Source: Hyphomonadaceae bacterium UBA7672
GTDB taxonomy: Bacteria > Pseudomonadota > Alphaproteobacteria > Caulobacterales > Hyphomonadaceae
Direction of reading: 5' to 3'
Length of the DNA stretch: 64,000 bases
NCBI GenBank assembly: GCA_002483135.1
Contig: DLHI01000010.1
Coordinates: 62,001-126,000, forward strand
Shown piece after piece: positions 44,215 to 53,121 of this stretch (the first letter of the stretch is position 1; each line of letters begins with the position of its first letter). Made by a program: the position numbers and the translations under genes. Below the pieces are notes generated by a model. The model ran no database searches. It was given only the letters and a program-made list of their open reading frames with translations, and was not told the origin of the DNA.

Positions 44215-45479
44215 GGTTCTCCATGTCTTTGCGAAACACAAAACGCGGTATCGGCCTGGCTCTCGCGGTTGCGTTGTCCGGTCTGGCGGGATGCGGCGAG
44301 CCCACACCACCGGAGCCTCCCCACGGCGAGGCAGCCGCCAACGGAGAGTACGAGCGGGGTCCCCATCGAGGCCGCATGCTTCGGGATGGCGATCTCGCCA
44401 TTGAGATGACGATCTTCGAGGACGGCGTTCCTCCGGAGTTTCACATCTATGCCTACAAGGCGGACAAGCCGCTGCCGCCCTCTGAGGTCCAATTGCAGGT
44501 GACGCTGGGAAGGCTGGGCGGGGAAGCGACCACGTTCGCGTTCGCGCCGGTCGATGACTATCTCAAGGGCGATGGCGTCGTGGTGGAGCCCCATTCGTTT
44601 GATGTGGCGGTCACAGCCACACATGCAGGCAAGCAGCATCAGTGGACCTATGCGTCCTACGAGGGCCGAACCACAATCGCGCAAGCTCAAGCCGACGAAG
44701 CCGGTGTAAAGGTTGAGCCTGCTGGCCCCGCAAAGATCGACGATATCGTTACGCTATCGGGGCGTGTTGAACTGCAGCCGCAGGGCAAGGCAGATGTCCG
44801 CGCGTGGTATCCGGGCCGTATCATGACCATGACCAAGGTCATTGGCGAACGGGTTCGCAAGGGTGAGACGGTGGCAACCGTCACATCAAGCGAAAGTCTG
44901 CAAGCCTATGCCATCCCGGCGCCGATTTCGGGCGTCATCATGGAGCGGGGCGCCAATGTGGGCGATGTGGCCGGAGCAAACGCGCTCTACGTGATCGCGG
45001 ACACCACCAAGGTGCACGCTGAGTTCTATGTCTACCCGCGCGATGCGGAGCGCCTGCGGGCAGGTCAACCGATTGTGGTGCGCAACCTTCAGGGCGATCA
45101 CAGCGTCAGAGCCGAAATCGAAGCCATCCTGCCAACCGCCGACATGCTGACCCAGACTGTGGTGGCGCATGTCGAACTACCCAATCCCGATGGGCTGCTC
45201 TGGCGCCCTGGTCAGGCCGTCAGCGGCGATGCGTCAGTCGCGTCAGTCGAAGTTCCGCTCGCCGTACGCACACAGGGGCTTCAGAGATTTCGCGACTTCA
45301 CAGTCGTCTACGCACGCGTAGGCGAAACATATGAGGTGCGCATGCTTGAACTCGGGCGGCGGTCGCCGGAATGGACAGAGGTGCTCGGCGGCATCAAGCC
45401 CGGCGAGGTCTATGTCAGCGAGAATGCTTTCCTTATCCGCGCGGACGTCGAGAAGTCCGGCGCCAGCCACGATCACTAG
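44211..45479 (+). CDS. czcB: Periplasmic adaptor of the second Czc-type pump (lipoprotein form)
   Basis: A 422-residue membrane-fusion protein with lipobox LAGC (Cys28) in place of a TM anchor. An N-terminal domain of about 130 residues (GPHRGRMLRDGDLAIEMTIF, EFHIYAYKADKPLPP) precedes barrel-sandwich halves (RAWYPGRIMTMTKVIGERVR, IPAPISGVIMERGANVGDV). It ends in SGASHDH, a His-containing tail also seen in the first CzcB. The N-terminal domain differs from the first copy, so the two are diverged paralogues. Confidence 0.9.
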   Translation: MRFSMSLRNTKRGIGLALAVALSGLAGCGEPTPPEPPHGEAAANGEYERGPHRGRMLRDGDLAIEMTIFEDGVPPEFHIYAYKADKPLPPSEVQLQVTLGRLGGEATTFAFAPVDDYLKGDGVVVEPHSFDVAVTATHAGKQHQWTYASYEGRTTIAQAQADEAGVKVEPAGPAKIDDIVTLSGRVELQPQGKADVRAWYPGRIMTMTKVIGERVRKGETVATVTSSESLQAYAIPAPISGVIMERGANVGDVAGANALYVIADTTKVHAEFYVYPRDAERLRAGQPIVVRNLQGDHSVRAEIEAILPTADMLTQTVVAHVELPNPDGLLWRPGQAVSGDASVASVEVPLAVRTQGLQRFRDFTVVYARVGETYEVRMLELGRRSPEWTEVLGGIKPGEVYVSENAFLIRADVEKSGASHDH

Positions 45480-45490
45480 GGGAGAGCGCC

Positions 45491-48400
45491 ATGCTTGAAC
45501 GCATCATACATCTCTCCATCCGGTTCCGCTGGGCGGTGTTCGGCGGCGTGCTGGCGCTGGGCGCGCTGGGTGTCTGGAGCTTTCAGCGCCTGCCAATCGA
45601 CGCGACGCCTGACATCACCAACGTGCAGGTGCAGATAAACTCCGAGGCGGAGGGATATTCACCTCTCGAAGCAGAGCAGAGGATCACATTCCCCATTGAG
45701 ACGGCGGTCGCCGGTCTGCCCAATCTCGACTACACGCGCTCGGTTTCCCGCTACGGGCTCTCGCAAGTTACCGTCGTGTTTGAAGATGGCACCGACATCT
45801 ATTTCGCGCGGCAGCTCGTCAATGAGCGGCTGCAAGCGGTGCGAAGCCAGCTGCCCGCAGGCATTGAGCCGGAGATGGGCCCGATCGCCACAGGCCTCGG
45901 CGAGATCTTCATGTACACGGTCGAGGCCGAGGAAGGCGCGGTCAAGCCCGATGGGTCTGCCTACACACCCGAAGACCTGCGTACACTGCAGGACTGGGTG
46001 ATCCGTCCACAGTTGCTGGGTACCAAGGGCGTAACCGAGGTCAACACGATTGGCGGCTTCGTGCGCCAGTATCATGTGACCCCATGGCCGGATCGCTTGG
46101 CTGCTGCGGGACTGTCGATTGACGATGTTGTCGAGGCTATCGGGCGCAACAACAGCAATCGCGGCGCCGGCTATGTGGAACGCTACGGTGAACAGCTGCT
46201 GCTGAGGTCGCAGGGGCAGGCAGACGGCATAGATCATCTCGAAAGCATCGTCGTCGCAAACCGCAATGGCGTTCCGCTGCGTGTTGCCGATGTCGCCGAT
46301 GTCGGGATGGGCGAAGAACTTCGCACTGGCGCGGCGACTGAGAATGGCAGGGAGGTTGTGCTTGGTACGGTCTTCATGCTCGTCGGCGAGAACAGCCGGG
46401 AGGTCGCGCAGGCAACTGCGGCCAAGCTTGCCGAAGCGGCCAAGGCATTACCGCCGGGCGTTGTCGCTGTGCCGATCTACGACCGCACGGCGCTGGTGGA
46501 CCGCACCATCCAGACGGTCGAAACCAATCTGGTCGAAGGCGCACTGCTGGTCATTGCGGTGCTGTTCCTTCTGCTTGGTAATTTCCGGGCGGCGCTGATC
46601 ACGGCGCTGGTTATCCCGCTCTCGATGCTGCTGACCATCACCGGCATGGTTCAGAACAAGGTGTCGGGCAACCTGATGAGCCTTGGCGCGCTGGACTTCG
46701 GCCTGATCGTCGATGGCGCAGTTATCATCGTCGAGAACTGCCTGCGTCGGTTTGGTGACGAGCAGCATAGGCTTGGTCGCGTGCTGACGCGTGACGAACG
46801 GTTCGCCGCCGCCGAGCGAGCAGCAGCAGAAGTGATCAAGCCGTCGATCTTCGGCGTTCTGATCATCACGCTGGTCTACGTACCTATCTTCGCGCTCACA
46901 GGCGTTGAAGGGAAGATGTTCCACCCGATGGCGTTCACCGTCGTGTTCGCGCTGACGGCGGCCTTGCTGCTGTCCCTGACGTTCGTGCCCGCAGCTGTCG
47001 CGCTGTTCGTCACGGGTAAGGTGGCTGAGAAGGACAGCCCGGTGATGCGTGGCGCTCGCGCCGCATACCAGCCGGCGCTGGACTGGGCGTTGCGCATGCG
47101 GGGTCTGGTTGTCGGCGTGGCGATTGCGCTGGTCGCTCTGGCTGGCTTTGCCGCCTCGCGGATGGGCTCGGAGTTCATCCCCAACCTGGACGAAGGCGAC
47201 ATCGCGCTTCACGCGCTGCGCATTCCCGGTACATCGCTGACGCAGGCCGTGAGGATGCAGGAGAGCCTCGAAAGACGCATACGGGAGCTGCCCGAGGTTG
47301 AACGGGTTGTTGGCAAGATTGGCACCGCCGACATTGCAACCGACCCAATGCCGCCGAGTGTGGCGGATACGTACGTCCTGCTGAAACCCCGCGAAGCATG
47401 GCCCGACCCAGGCAAGCCAAAGGCTCAGCTTGTGTCGGAACTGGCGGAGGCGGTCAGCAGCATCCCCGGCAACAATTATGAGTTCACCCAGCCGATCCAG
47501 ATGCGGTTCAACGAACTTATCTCGGGCGTCCGTTCTGACGTGGCTGTGAAGGTATTCGGCGACGATCTCGATCAGTTGCTGGCTCTGGGCGATGAGATTG
47601 AAGCCATCCTCAGCTCCGTACAAGGGGCGCAGGATGTGAAGGTCGAGCAGATCACAGGCCTGCCGGTGCTTCAGATCACGCCGGATCGTGATGCTCTCAC
47701 CCGCATGGGCCTGAACGTCGAAGACGTTCAGAACGTGATTGGCGCGTCGTTCGGCGGCGCCAAGGCCGGTCAGATATTCGAAGGTGACCGTCGCTTCGAC
47801 ATTGTCGTGAGACTTCCCGAACAGCTTCGCACCAATGTCGATGCCATCGGGCAGCTCCGCATCCCGCTGCCCGACCGGGGCGGCGATTTGCGCGGCTTCG
47901 TGCCTTTGCAGGAAGTGGCAAGTATCGAACTGTCCATCGGGCAGAACCAGATCAGCCGGGAGAATGGCAAGCGGCGCGTTGTCATCACCGCCAACGTGCG
48001 CGGTCGTGACCTTGGCTCATTCGTGAACGAAGCGCAGGCTCGGGTTTCTGCCGAAGTGGAAGCTCCGGCAGGATACTGGATCAGCTATGGCGGCACGTTC
48101 GAGCAGCTCATCTCCGGTGCCCAGCGTCTTGCGCTGGTTGTTCCGGCGACGCTGCTGCTGATCTTCGCCCTGCTGTTCGTGTTGTTCAGGTCGGTTCGGG
48201 ACGCCTTGATTGTCTTCTCCGGCGTGCCTCTGGCGCTCACCGGAGGCGTACTCGCCCTGATGCTGCGGGACCTGCCGCTGTCGATTTCGGCGGGCGTTGG
48301 CTTTATCGCGCTCTCGGGCGTGGCGGTGCTCAACGGGGTGGTGATGCTCACCTTCATCCGCTCCCTGAGAGGGGAGGGACGCACGCTGGATGAAGCCATT

Positions 48401-48679
48401 CGTGAAGGCGCTTTGTCGCGCTTGCGGCCCGTACTCATGACGGCGCTGGTTGCCAGTCTCGGCTTTATTCCGATGGCGTTCAATGTGGGCGCTGGCGCCG
48501 AGGTTCAGCGGCCACTTGCCACCGTGGTGATTGGCGGCATCATCTCGTCAACCTTCCTGACCCTGCTGGTGCTGCCTGCACTTTACCGGCTGGTGCACAG
48601 AGCAAGGCCTGCGGAATCCATGCCCGCCGACTTGTCGCCTGCCTACGCCCTTTCCAACCAAGGTGGTGATCCAGCATGA
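45491..48679 (+). CDS. czcA: Heavy-metal RND pump, second CzcA/CnrA-type
   Basis: A 1062-residue RND antiporter starting at ATG 45491 behind a GGAGAG site. It carries the same TM4 signature as the first CzcA, GALDFGLIVDGAVIIVENCL, of divalent pumps, but differs along the periplasmic domains (for example FTVVFALTAALLLSLTFVPA). Together with the HupE-like gene and the CnrYXH sensors in the same island, nickel/cobalt is a reasonable substrate guess, not proven. The stop overlaps the next start (ATGA). Confidence 0.93.
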   Translation: MLERIIHLSIRFRWAVFGGVLALGALGVWSFQRLPIDATPDITNVQVQINSEAEGYSPLEAEQRITFPIETAVAGLPNLDYTRSVSRYGLSQVTVVFEDGTDIYFARQLVNERLQAVRSQLPAGIEPEMGPIATGLGEIFMYTVEAEEGAVKPDGSAYTPEDLRTLQDWVIRPQLLGTKGVTEVNTIGGFVRQYHVTPWPDRLAAAGLSIDDVVEAIGRNNSNRGAGYVERYGEQLLLRSQGQADGIDHLESIVVANRNGVPLRVADVADVGMGEELRTGAATENGREVVLGTVFMLVGENSREVAQATAAKLAEAAKALPPGVVAVPIYDRTALVDRTIQTVETNLVEGALLVIAVLFLLLGNFRAALITALVIPLSMLLTITGMVQNKVSGNLMSLGALDFGLIVDGAVIIVENCLRRFGDEQHRLGRVLTRDERFAAAERAAAEVIKPSIFGVLIITLVYVPIFALTGVEGKMFHPMAFTVVFALTAALLLSLTFVPAAVALFVTGKVAEKDSPVMRGARAAYQPALDWALRMRGLVVGVAIALVALAGFAASRMGSEFIPNLDEGDIALHALRIPGTSLTQAVRMQESLERRIRELPEVERVVGKIGTADIATDPMPPSVADTYVLLKPREAWPDPGKPKAQLVSELAEAVSSIPGNNYEFTQPIQMRFNELISGVRSDVAVKVFGDDLDQLLALGDEIEAILSSVQGAQDVKVEQITGLPVLQITPDRDALTRMGLNVEDVQNVIGASFGGAKAGQIFEGDRRFDIVVRLPEQLRTNVDAIGQLRIPLPDRGGDLRGFVPLQEVASIELSIGQNQISRENGKRRVVITANVRGRDLGSFVNEAQARVSAEVEAPAGYWISYGGTFEQLISGAQRLALVVPATLLLIFALLFVLFRSVRDALIVFSGVPLALTGGVLALMLRDLPLSISAGVGFIALSGVAVLNGVVMLTFIRSLRGEGRTLDEAIREGALSRLRPVLMTALVASLGFIPMAFNVGAGAEVQRPLATVVIGGIISSTFLTLLVLPALYRLVHRARPAESMPADLSPAYALSNQGGDPA

Positions 48680-49389
48680 TCTCGCTGCAAAGAACGACTA
48701 TCTCGCCGCTTGTCGTTGCATTCGGCGCGTTGCTGCTGGCGCTCGCCGTCGGAGCGGGGCCAGCATTCGCGCACGGCGTTGAGGCCGGCGACAAGGGCTA
48801 TATCCAGGAAACGTCCGGCATCGTGTTCTGGCCCTTCGTCTACCTGGGCGCCAAGCACATGGTGACGGGGTACGATCACCTGCTGTTCCTCTTCGGCGTG
48901 ATCTTCTTCCTCTACAAGATGAAAGACATCGGCATCTATGTGACGATGTTTGCCGTTGGGCACTCGGTCACGCTGCTGGCTGGTGTGCTCGCGAATGTCA
49001 GCGTCAGTTCCTATCTGGTTGATGCGATCATTGGCGTGTCGGTAGTTTACAAAGCGCTCGACAACATGGGCGCCTACCAGCGCTGGTTCGGTTTCCAGCC
49101 TGACACGCGCGGCGCCACACTCGTCTTCGGCCTGTTTCATGGACTGGGGCTGGCCACAAAGCTTCAGGACTTCGAGATGTCGGCGGATGGGCTCGTTGTG
49201 AACCTGATCGCATTCAACATCGGGGTCGAGTTGGGCCAGCTGCTGGCGCTGGGCGCAATCCTCATCGCCATGAGCTTCTGGCGAAAGACGCCGAGCTTCT
49301 GGAAGAACGCGTATCTCGCAAACGTGGTCCTGATGGCCCTTGGTTTCACCCTGACGGGCTATCAGCTCGTCGGCTACTTCGTCGCCTGA
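48676..49389 (+). CDS. HupE/UreJ-family membrane protein
   Basis: A 237-residue protein with a signal peptide-like N-terminus (AFA-HG) and six TM helices. The motif AKHMVTGYDHLLFLFGVIFF, a TMFAVGHSVTLLAG helix and LFHGLGLATKL are hallmarks of the HupE/UreJ_2 family, associated with nickel or cobalt transport. It is coupled to the second RND pump gene by ATGA, supporting a cation-handling role there. Confidence 0.87.
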   Translation: MISLQRTTISPLVVAFGALLLALAVGAGPAFAHGVEAGDKGYIQETSGIVFWPFVYLGAKHMVTGYDHLLFLFGVIFFLYKMKDIGIYVTMFAVGHSVTLLAGVLANVSVSSYLVDAIIGVSVVYKALDNMGAYQRWFGFQPDTRGATLVFGLFHGLGLATKLQDFEMSADGLVVNLIAFNIGVELGQLLALGAILIAMSFWRKTPSFWKNAYLANVVLMALGFTLTGYQLVGYFVA

Positions 49390-49402
49390 TCGGAGACATA
49401 AA

Positions 49403-50092
49403 ATGTTCAACGCACAAAAACCTGACCCTGCCGAACTCCCCTCGACCGGACGCCTCCTGAAATCCACAGGCATCGCGGCGGCAGTCGCGGGCGCGCTGCT
49501 TGTTTTCGTTGTCCTGCCTGCCGAGTACGGCGTCGATCCTACTGGCGCCGGCTCTCTTCTTGGCCTGACCGAGATGGGCCGCATCAAGATGCAATTGGCC
49601 GAAGAGGCGGCGCTTGATCAGGCGGGAGTAGCGGCTGCATCGCCCGAGGCGTCCAACCCGTCGTCCGAACCCGCGCCCAGCGAGCAAGCGTCGCCCAATC
49701 CCACTATACCGCCTGCAGCCGCAACGACGACACCTTCGACGCCCCTCGCTTCCGCGCCGCAGTCGGCATCGGCGGCTGCAAGTGATGAAAGCGTCTTCAC
49801 GCTGGCTCCCGACGAGGGTTTCGAGATCAAGCTGGTGATGGTGAAGGGCGCCAAAGCCAAATTCGAGTGGTTCACCGACGGGCCGGGCGTCAACTACGAC
49901 ACCCACGCCGACGGCGCAGGCGTCAGCTATCACGGCTACGGCAAAGGCACGAACACGCCTCGCCAGGAGGGGGAACTGGTCGCCGCCTTCGACGGCAGCC
50001 ACGGCTGGTTCTGGCGCAACCGCACAGATCAGGACGTTAAAATCACGCTGCGAACGAGCGGGGAGTACACCGACGTCAAGCAGTACGATTGA
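49403..50092 (+). CDS. Membrane-anchored accessory protein of the czc operon
   Basis: A 229-residue protein with one TM helix near the N-terminus (about 20-42), a Pro/Ala/Ser-rich linker (residues 75-125) and a conserved C-terminal domain (about 130-229, EGFEIKLVMVKGAKAKFEWF, GSHGWFWRNRTDQDVKITL). Proteins of this type are annotated as transmembrane anchor proteins beside Czc-type operons; function is unknown. It is the last gene of the operon. Confidence 0.8.
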   Translation: MFNAQKPDPAELPSTGRLLKSTGIAAAVAGALLVFVVLPAEYGVDPTGAGSLLGLTEMGRIKMQLAEEAALDQAGVAAASPEASNPSSEPAPSEQASPNPTIPPAAATTTPSTPLASAPQSASAAASDESVFTLAPDEGFEIKLVMVKGAKAKFEWFTDGPGVNYDTHADGAGVSYHGYGKGTNTPRQEGELVAAFDGSHGWFWRNRTDQDVKITLRTSGEYTDVKQYD

Positions 50093-50549
50093 TTAGTCGC
50101 CAGACGGCAGAATCGAGACACCCCAAGGTCGTGACGAAGACGTCAACCCGATTGCAGTCAGGCAAAGTGGTGGAACGCGTCTACGCGACCGTTGGGGACG
50201 AGTTCGTGCTGCCTGCCTGCCATGCGGTGTTCCGCTACGTGGTCTCTCGAATCGCCGGGCAGGGGCATTGAGTGGGACCGGCGGAGACGAGTTTTGGTCT
50301 GATCGACAAGCTAGTTTCCACGAACTCGGCTGAAACGTTCTCATCTTGGGCCAACGCCCCCGAAACTTCCACAGCCTCCGAACAAATGCGGGATCCCGGG
50401 GGGTTCAGACCAACGCGTGCAGCCGTGCGCGCACGCGTGCGCCTTTTTCAACCTACTGTAACTAGGATTGGATCACGCCTTTCGGATGCCCGTATTGCAA
50501 TGAACTGCCGGAAGGACCCAACAAGGGGTCATTGGCCGCCTGCCGTTGC
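50093..50549. other. Gene-poor stretch after the second czc operon
   Basis: About 460 bases with only short open frames (50089-50271, 50272-50553) lacking any recognisable feature. A GC-rich stretch at 50425-50440 (GCGCGCACGCGTGCGC) is a near-palindrome but has no T-run. Confidence 0.3.
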
Positions 50550-51251
50550 CTAGATTTCCGGGAAGCCGAAGCGGTTGGCCAGTAACTCCAATCCTTCCGC
50601 GATCATAAGATATCCGAGCGTTACATTTCTACGAATGCGATCTCGTGAGCCAGACTGAACCAGTCGATGCGCGAGTGACCTCATCTGTACGACTTGCTCG
50701 ATAGGCATGCCGTGCACGATGACGCTTTCAACGAGAACTCGCTGCGCGCGCCCCAAGTTGTCCAGAACGGTTCTATACATGTCGTGTGCGTCCGCTGCGG
50801 CGAGCAATCGTTCGTCCGCAGTCCTCCACTTGCCGCCATCGTCTATCCGTTGGCCGTTTGGACGTCCGATCAACTGCCGGCTGCGAGCGATTTCGTACAG
50901 TTCGCAAAGCTTGATCGCTGCAAGGTGCTCGCGCGGACTGATGAGGCCGCGACGAAACATACGGGCCGCTCCGCCTGACTGCCGTGTAACATTCAATAGG
51001 ACGCGCTGCCCCTTGAGTTCTTCGTCCAGTTGCTCGCCACGTATGCTCTCAAACTCGTCTCTTGCTGCGATCTCTTTGGTGGGGCGCGCACCGGAGTGTG
51101 CGCGAAGAGCCTTGCGAGACTGTTTGCTCGATCTTGCCGGAGCAATTGCTGAGGGAGGGCGAACGAGCGCCCGGATGTTTTCTCGCCAGGCGCCACCATC
51201 CGACGGGCTTTTGTCGGCATCATGTCCGCGTTGCCTACTCATCGGAGCCAC
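50550..51251 (-). CDS. Hypothetical protein of the island right end
   Basis: A 233-residue protein without signal peptide or TM. The C-terminal 100 residues (DNLGRAQRVLVESVIVHGMP, VTLGYLMIAEGLELLANRFG) look helical and resemble the C-terminal region of small alphaproteobacterial regulators (DUF6456-type), but I cannot assign it. An Arg/Lys-rich N-terminus suggests nucleic-acid contact. It is transcribed towards the second czc operon; no metal motifs. Confidence 0.55.
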   Translation of the reverse strand: MAPMSRQRGHDADKSPSDGGAWRENIRALVRPPSAIAPARSSKQSRKALRAHSGARPTKEIAARDEFESIRGEQLDEELKGQRVLLNVTRQSGGAARMFRRGLISPREHLAAIKLCELYEIARSRQLIGRPNGQRIDDGGKWRTADERLLAAADAHDMYRTVLDNLGRAQRVLVESVIVHGMPIEQVVQMRSLAHRLVQSGSRDRIRRNVTLGYLMIAEGLELLANRFGFPEI

Positions 51252-51615
51252 GCGCCCTTCAAGCTCGCTGCCTACTTCAGTAATCTATAGCGTCGCTGGT
51301 GGCGGCAATTTCACGCTCGCTTCCAATTCGGCTTCTGGCGATCTGACACTCGCTCAGAGTCGCTACCCCTTCATCATGACTCATTGCAGCTTCGGTCAAA
51401 ATACCTTTTGCTTGGCTATCCACCGTCTATCGAGCTGCTTGGCAGGCACCGCTCCGGCGTTGTCCCTGTGGATAGCGGTCAGGTTGTGCAAGCGAGTTTT
51501 GGCTCAGTTTCAAAGGCAAAGCCGCTCAACTTCCTCATCCGATGAGAGCGCTCAACAAAATGAGAAACAACCATTCCAAAGAATGGTCCTTCCGAATTTC
51601 GGGAGTGGTGATCGC
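51252..51615. other. Gap between two right-end genes
   Basis: About 360 bases on which the open frame of the plus strand (50707-51711) looks like a shadow. No gene or clear structure seen. Confidence 0.3.
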
Positions 51616-52716
51616 TCACACAACTTCAGGGAGCGCAACACCCATAGACGCTACTTCGACACGATAAGTGGCAACCAACCTTTCGAAGGCCTCTTCGAGC
51701 AACGCCCCTGACAAGTTTTGTTCGTCGCGGGGAAGAAGGAGACGGGGCAGGCCAGACGTTCCATCGCGATCGTACTGTTTGATCACATTGAGCCAGCCCG
51801 CCAGGCGGGCACCCAGCTTCTGAGCGTCGCTTCTGGCCGGGGTTAGATAGCCGCTTGGCTTGGCCTTCTCGACGCGAGGATGGCTTGGGGTCGGAAAGCC
51901 CTTGGCTCGCGCTTCACGAGCCATCCGCCTTGCATGCCAAGCCCGAACGTCATCGTGAAGAACGCGAAAATGGTAGATTGGCTTAGCGCGACGATGCCGC
52001 GTTTGCTTCCTGATTGCTTTGACGATGTCCAAATCTGGATCGCATCCCTCGGCGACGAGGTCATCAATCAGCTCAGCTAGGCTATCGAGCAACTCCGGTT
52101 TCTCGGATGGGGAGTACATTCCGATGCCGCAGTTTTCGACTACCGCTTCCATGATAGCCCGCTGTTCGTCGTCGCGAAAAACGAAACAAGATGGAATTTG
52201 ATGGATAGGACGCGCGCGCCCACGCGTGTGTTCTCCATACGCGTGAACGGGATCGCGGGAAGTCTTGTCCTCCGGGCAAGACATTTTTTCCATGCCCTGC
52301 GCCTTCGGCTCAACGTCGGAATGGACATTTTTTCCGCTGCGGGAAGAATTGTACCACTGCAAATCGGCTTCAGCTCTCGCCATGGAGGCAGCCGAATCGC
52401 GGGCGCGACGGAAGCGCCCGTCGCAAAGACCGCTTAGTTTTTCTGACAGACGCCAGCGGTATCGTGTCTCTCGCGCTTCGAGATCGCGTCTCTGCTCCAG
52501 GACCGACAGGAGGTCGTGTCGAGTCGCCCAAGCCAGATGCCGGCGAACTGTCTTCAGTTCGAGATCAAGAAAGTCGACGATTTCCGAAACACGGGCTTCG
52601 ATAGTGAGACTTTCGTCGGCCCAGATGGAGAGAGCGATCAGAATTGAGCGCACGCCTTTAGGTGTCGCGCCCCAGGCAGGCATGTAGTTTTCTCGTGGAT
52701 GCATCGTTGCGGTCAT
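51616..52716 (-). CDS. HTH-containing protein of the island right end
   Basis: A 366-residue protein. Residues ~10-90 form a winged-HTH-like region (PKGVRSILIALSIWADESLT, LELKTVRRHLAWATRHDLLS), resembling the N-terminal helix-turn-helix domains of plasmid or island replication and regulatory proteins. The C-terminus is unlike anything I recognise (LGARLAGWLNVIKQYDRDG). It lies about 300 bases inside the right attachment site, a place where element maintenance genes are common. Confidence 0.65.
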   Translation of the reverse strand: MTATMHPRENYMPAWGATPKGVRSILIALSIWADESLTIEARVSEIVDFLDLELKTVRRHLAWATRHDLLSVLEQRRDLEARETRYRWRLSEKLSGLCDGRFRRARDSAASMARAEADLQWYNSSRSGKNVHSDVEPKAQGMEKMSCPEDKTSRDPVHAYGEHTRGRARPIHQIPSCFVFRDDEQRAIMEAVVENCGIGMYSPSEKPELLDSLAELIDDLVAEGCDPDLDIVKAIRKQTRHRRAKPIYHFRVLHDDVRAWHARRMAREARAKGFPTPSHPRVEKAKPSGYLTPARSDAQKLGARLAGWLNVIKQYDRDGTSGLPRLLLPRDEQNLSGALLEEAFERLVATYRVEVASMGVALPEVV

Positions 52717-52894
52717 TGGAGCTCCTGGCTGTTTGCTTGTGAAACGACAAAAGCCCTCGCGCAGCGCCAGCGAACCGGCACAGTGGAGGGCAGCGTTGAG
52801 TTGAGGTTTCGGGCTGTCTTTGCCGCAGTTCGGCGGGGGGCTTAGGTCATTTACTCGCCGCTCAGACTTGAGGGAGGAACAAGATAGGAAAGTC

Positions 52895-52914
52895 CGTCGG
52901 GACTATGTCGGGAC
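52895..52914. repeat. Candidate integrase arm-type site, right copy
   Basis: Identical to 6903-6922 (CGTCGGGACTATGTCGGGAC), same orientation. It lies 105 bases from the right core repeat; the left copy is 58 bases from its core. Confidence 0.55.
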
Positions 52915-52959
52915 TATTGCGCCGGTTCCTGTCCTGTGTTGTCCGTCCGTTCCCGTTCG

Positions 52960-52987
52960 TTGACCGAACCTTCCAGCGTCCATACAA
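52960..52987 (+). promoter_or_regulatory. Candidate promoter replacing the native tRNA-Leu promoter
   Basis: TTGACC at 52960-52965, 16 bases, then ATACAA at 52982-52987, about 35 bases before the tRNA 5' end. This sequence belongs to the island, so it could drive the reconstituted tRNA gene. Based on consensus match only. Confidence 0.4.
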
Positions 52988-53019
52988 GCACTTCAGCCTG
53001 AAAAACTGGGCTTTCGACA

Positions 53020-53063
53020 CACGCGGGCGTGGCGGAACTGGTAGACGCACCAGACTTAAAATC
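53020..53063 (+). repeat. attR: 44-bp direct repeat at the right island boundary
   Basis: Identical to 6801-6844. It covers the 5' flank, acceptor, D arm and anticodon of tRNA-Leu; the gene then continues normally. Confidence 0.93.
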
Positions 53064-53111
53064 TGTTGGGCCGCAAGGCCCGTGCCGGTTCGATTCCGGC
53101 CGCCCGTACCA
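53023..53111 (+). tRNA. tRNA-Leu, anticodon TAA
   Basis: An 89-base tRNA with GCGGGCG acceptor 5' strand and CGCCCGT 3' strand followed by ACCA (encoded CCA). The anticodon loop is CTTAAAA (anticodon TAA, Leu). A long variable arm (TTGGGCCGCAAGGCCCG) and T arm (GCCGG TTCGATT CCGGC) are present. Position 1-72 is a G-U pair and position 27-43 appears to be C-U, both tolerated weak spots. The 5' part is the attR repeat, so this gene is a hybrid of island and chromosome sequence. Confidence 0.95.
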
Positions 53112-53121
53112 GCAGCCGGCT

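Larger units (their letters stand above)
52717..53019. other. Right end of the island, non-coding
   Basis: About 300 bases without a gene. They hold the second copy of the arm-type 20-mer (52895-52914) and a candidate promoter just upstream of the tRNA (52960-52987), described separately. Confidence 0.5.

Noticed and set aside
46448..47623. 391-codon minus-strand frame inside the second RND gene
   Set aside because: Shadow of the high-GC coding strand; no domain, and the sense gene is certain.
50707..51711. 334-codon plus-strand frame at the right end of the island
   Set aside because: Low-complexity Ser/Arg composition and antisense to two better supported genes.
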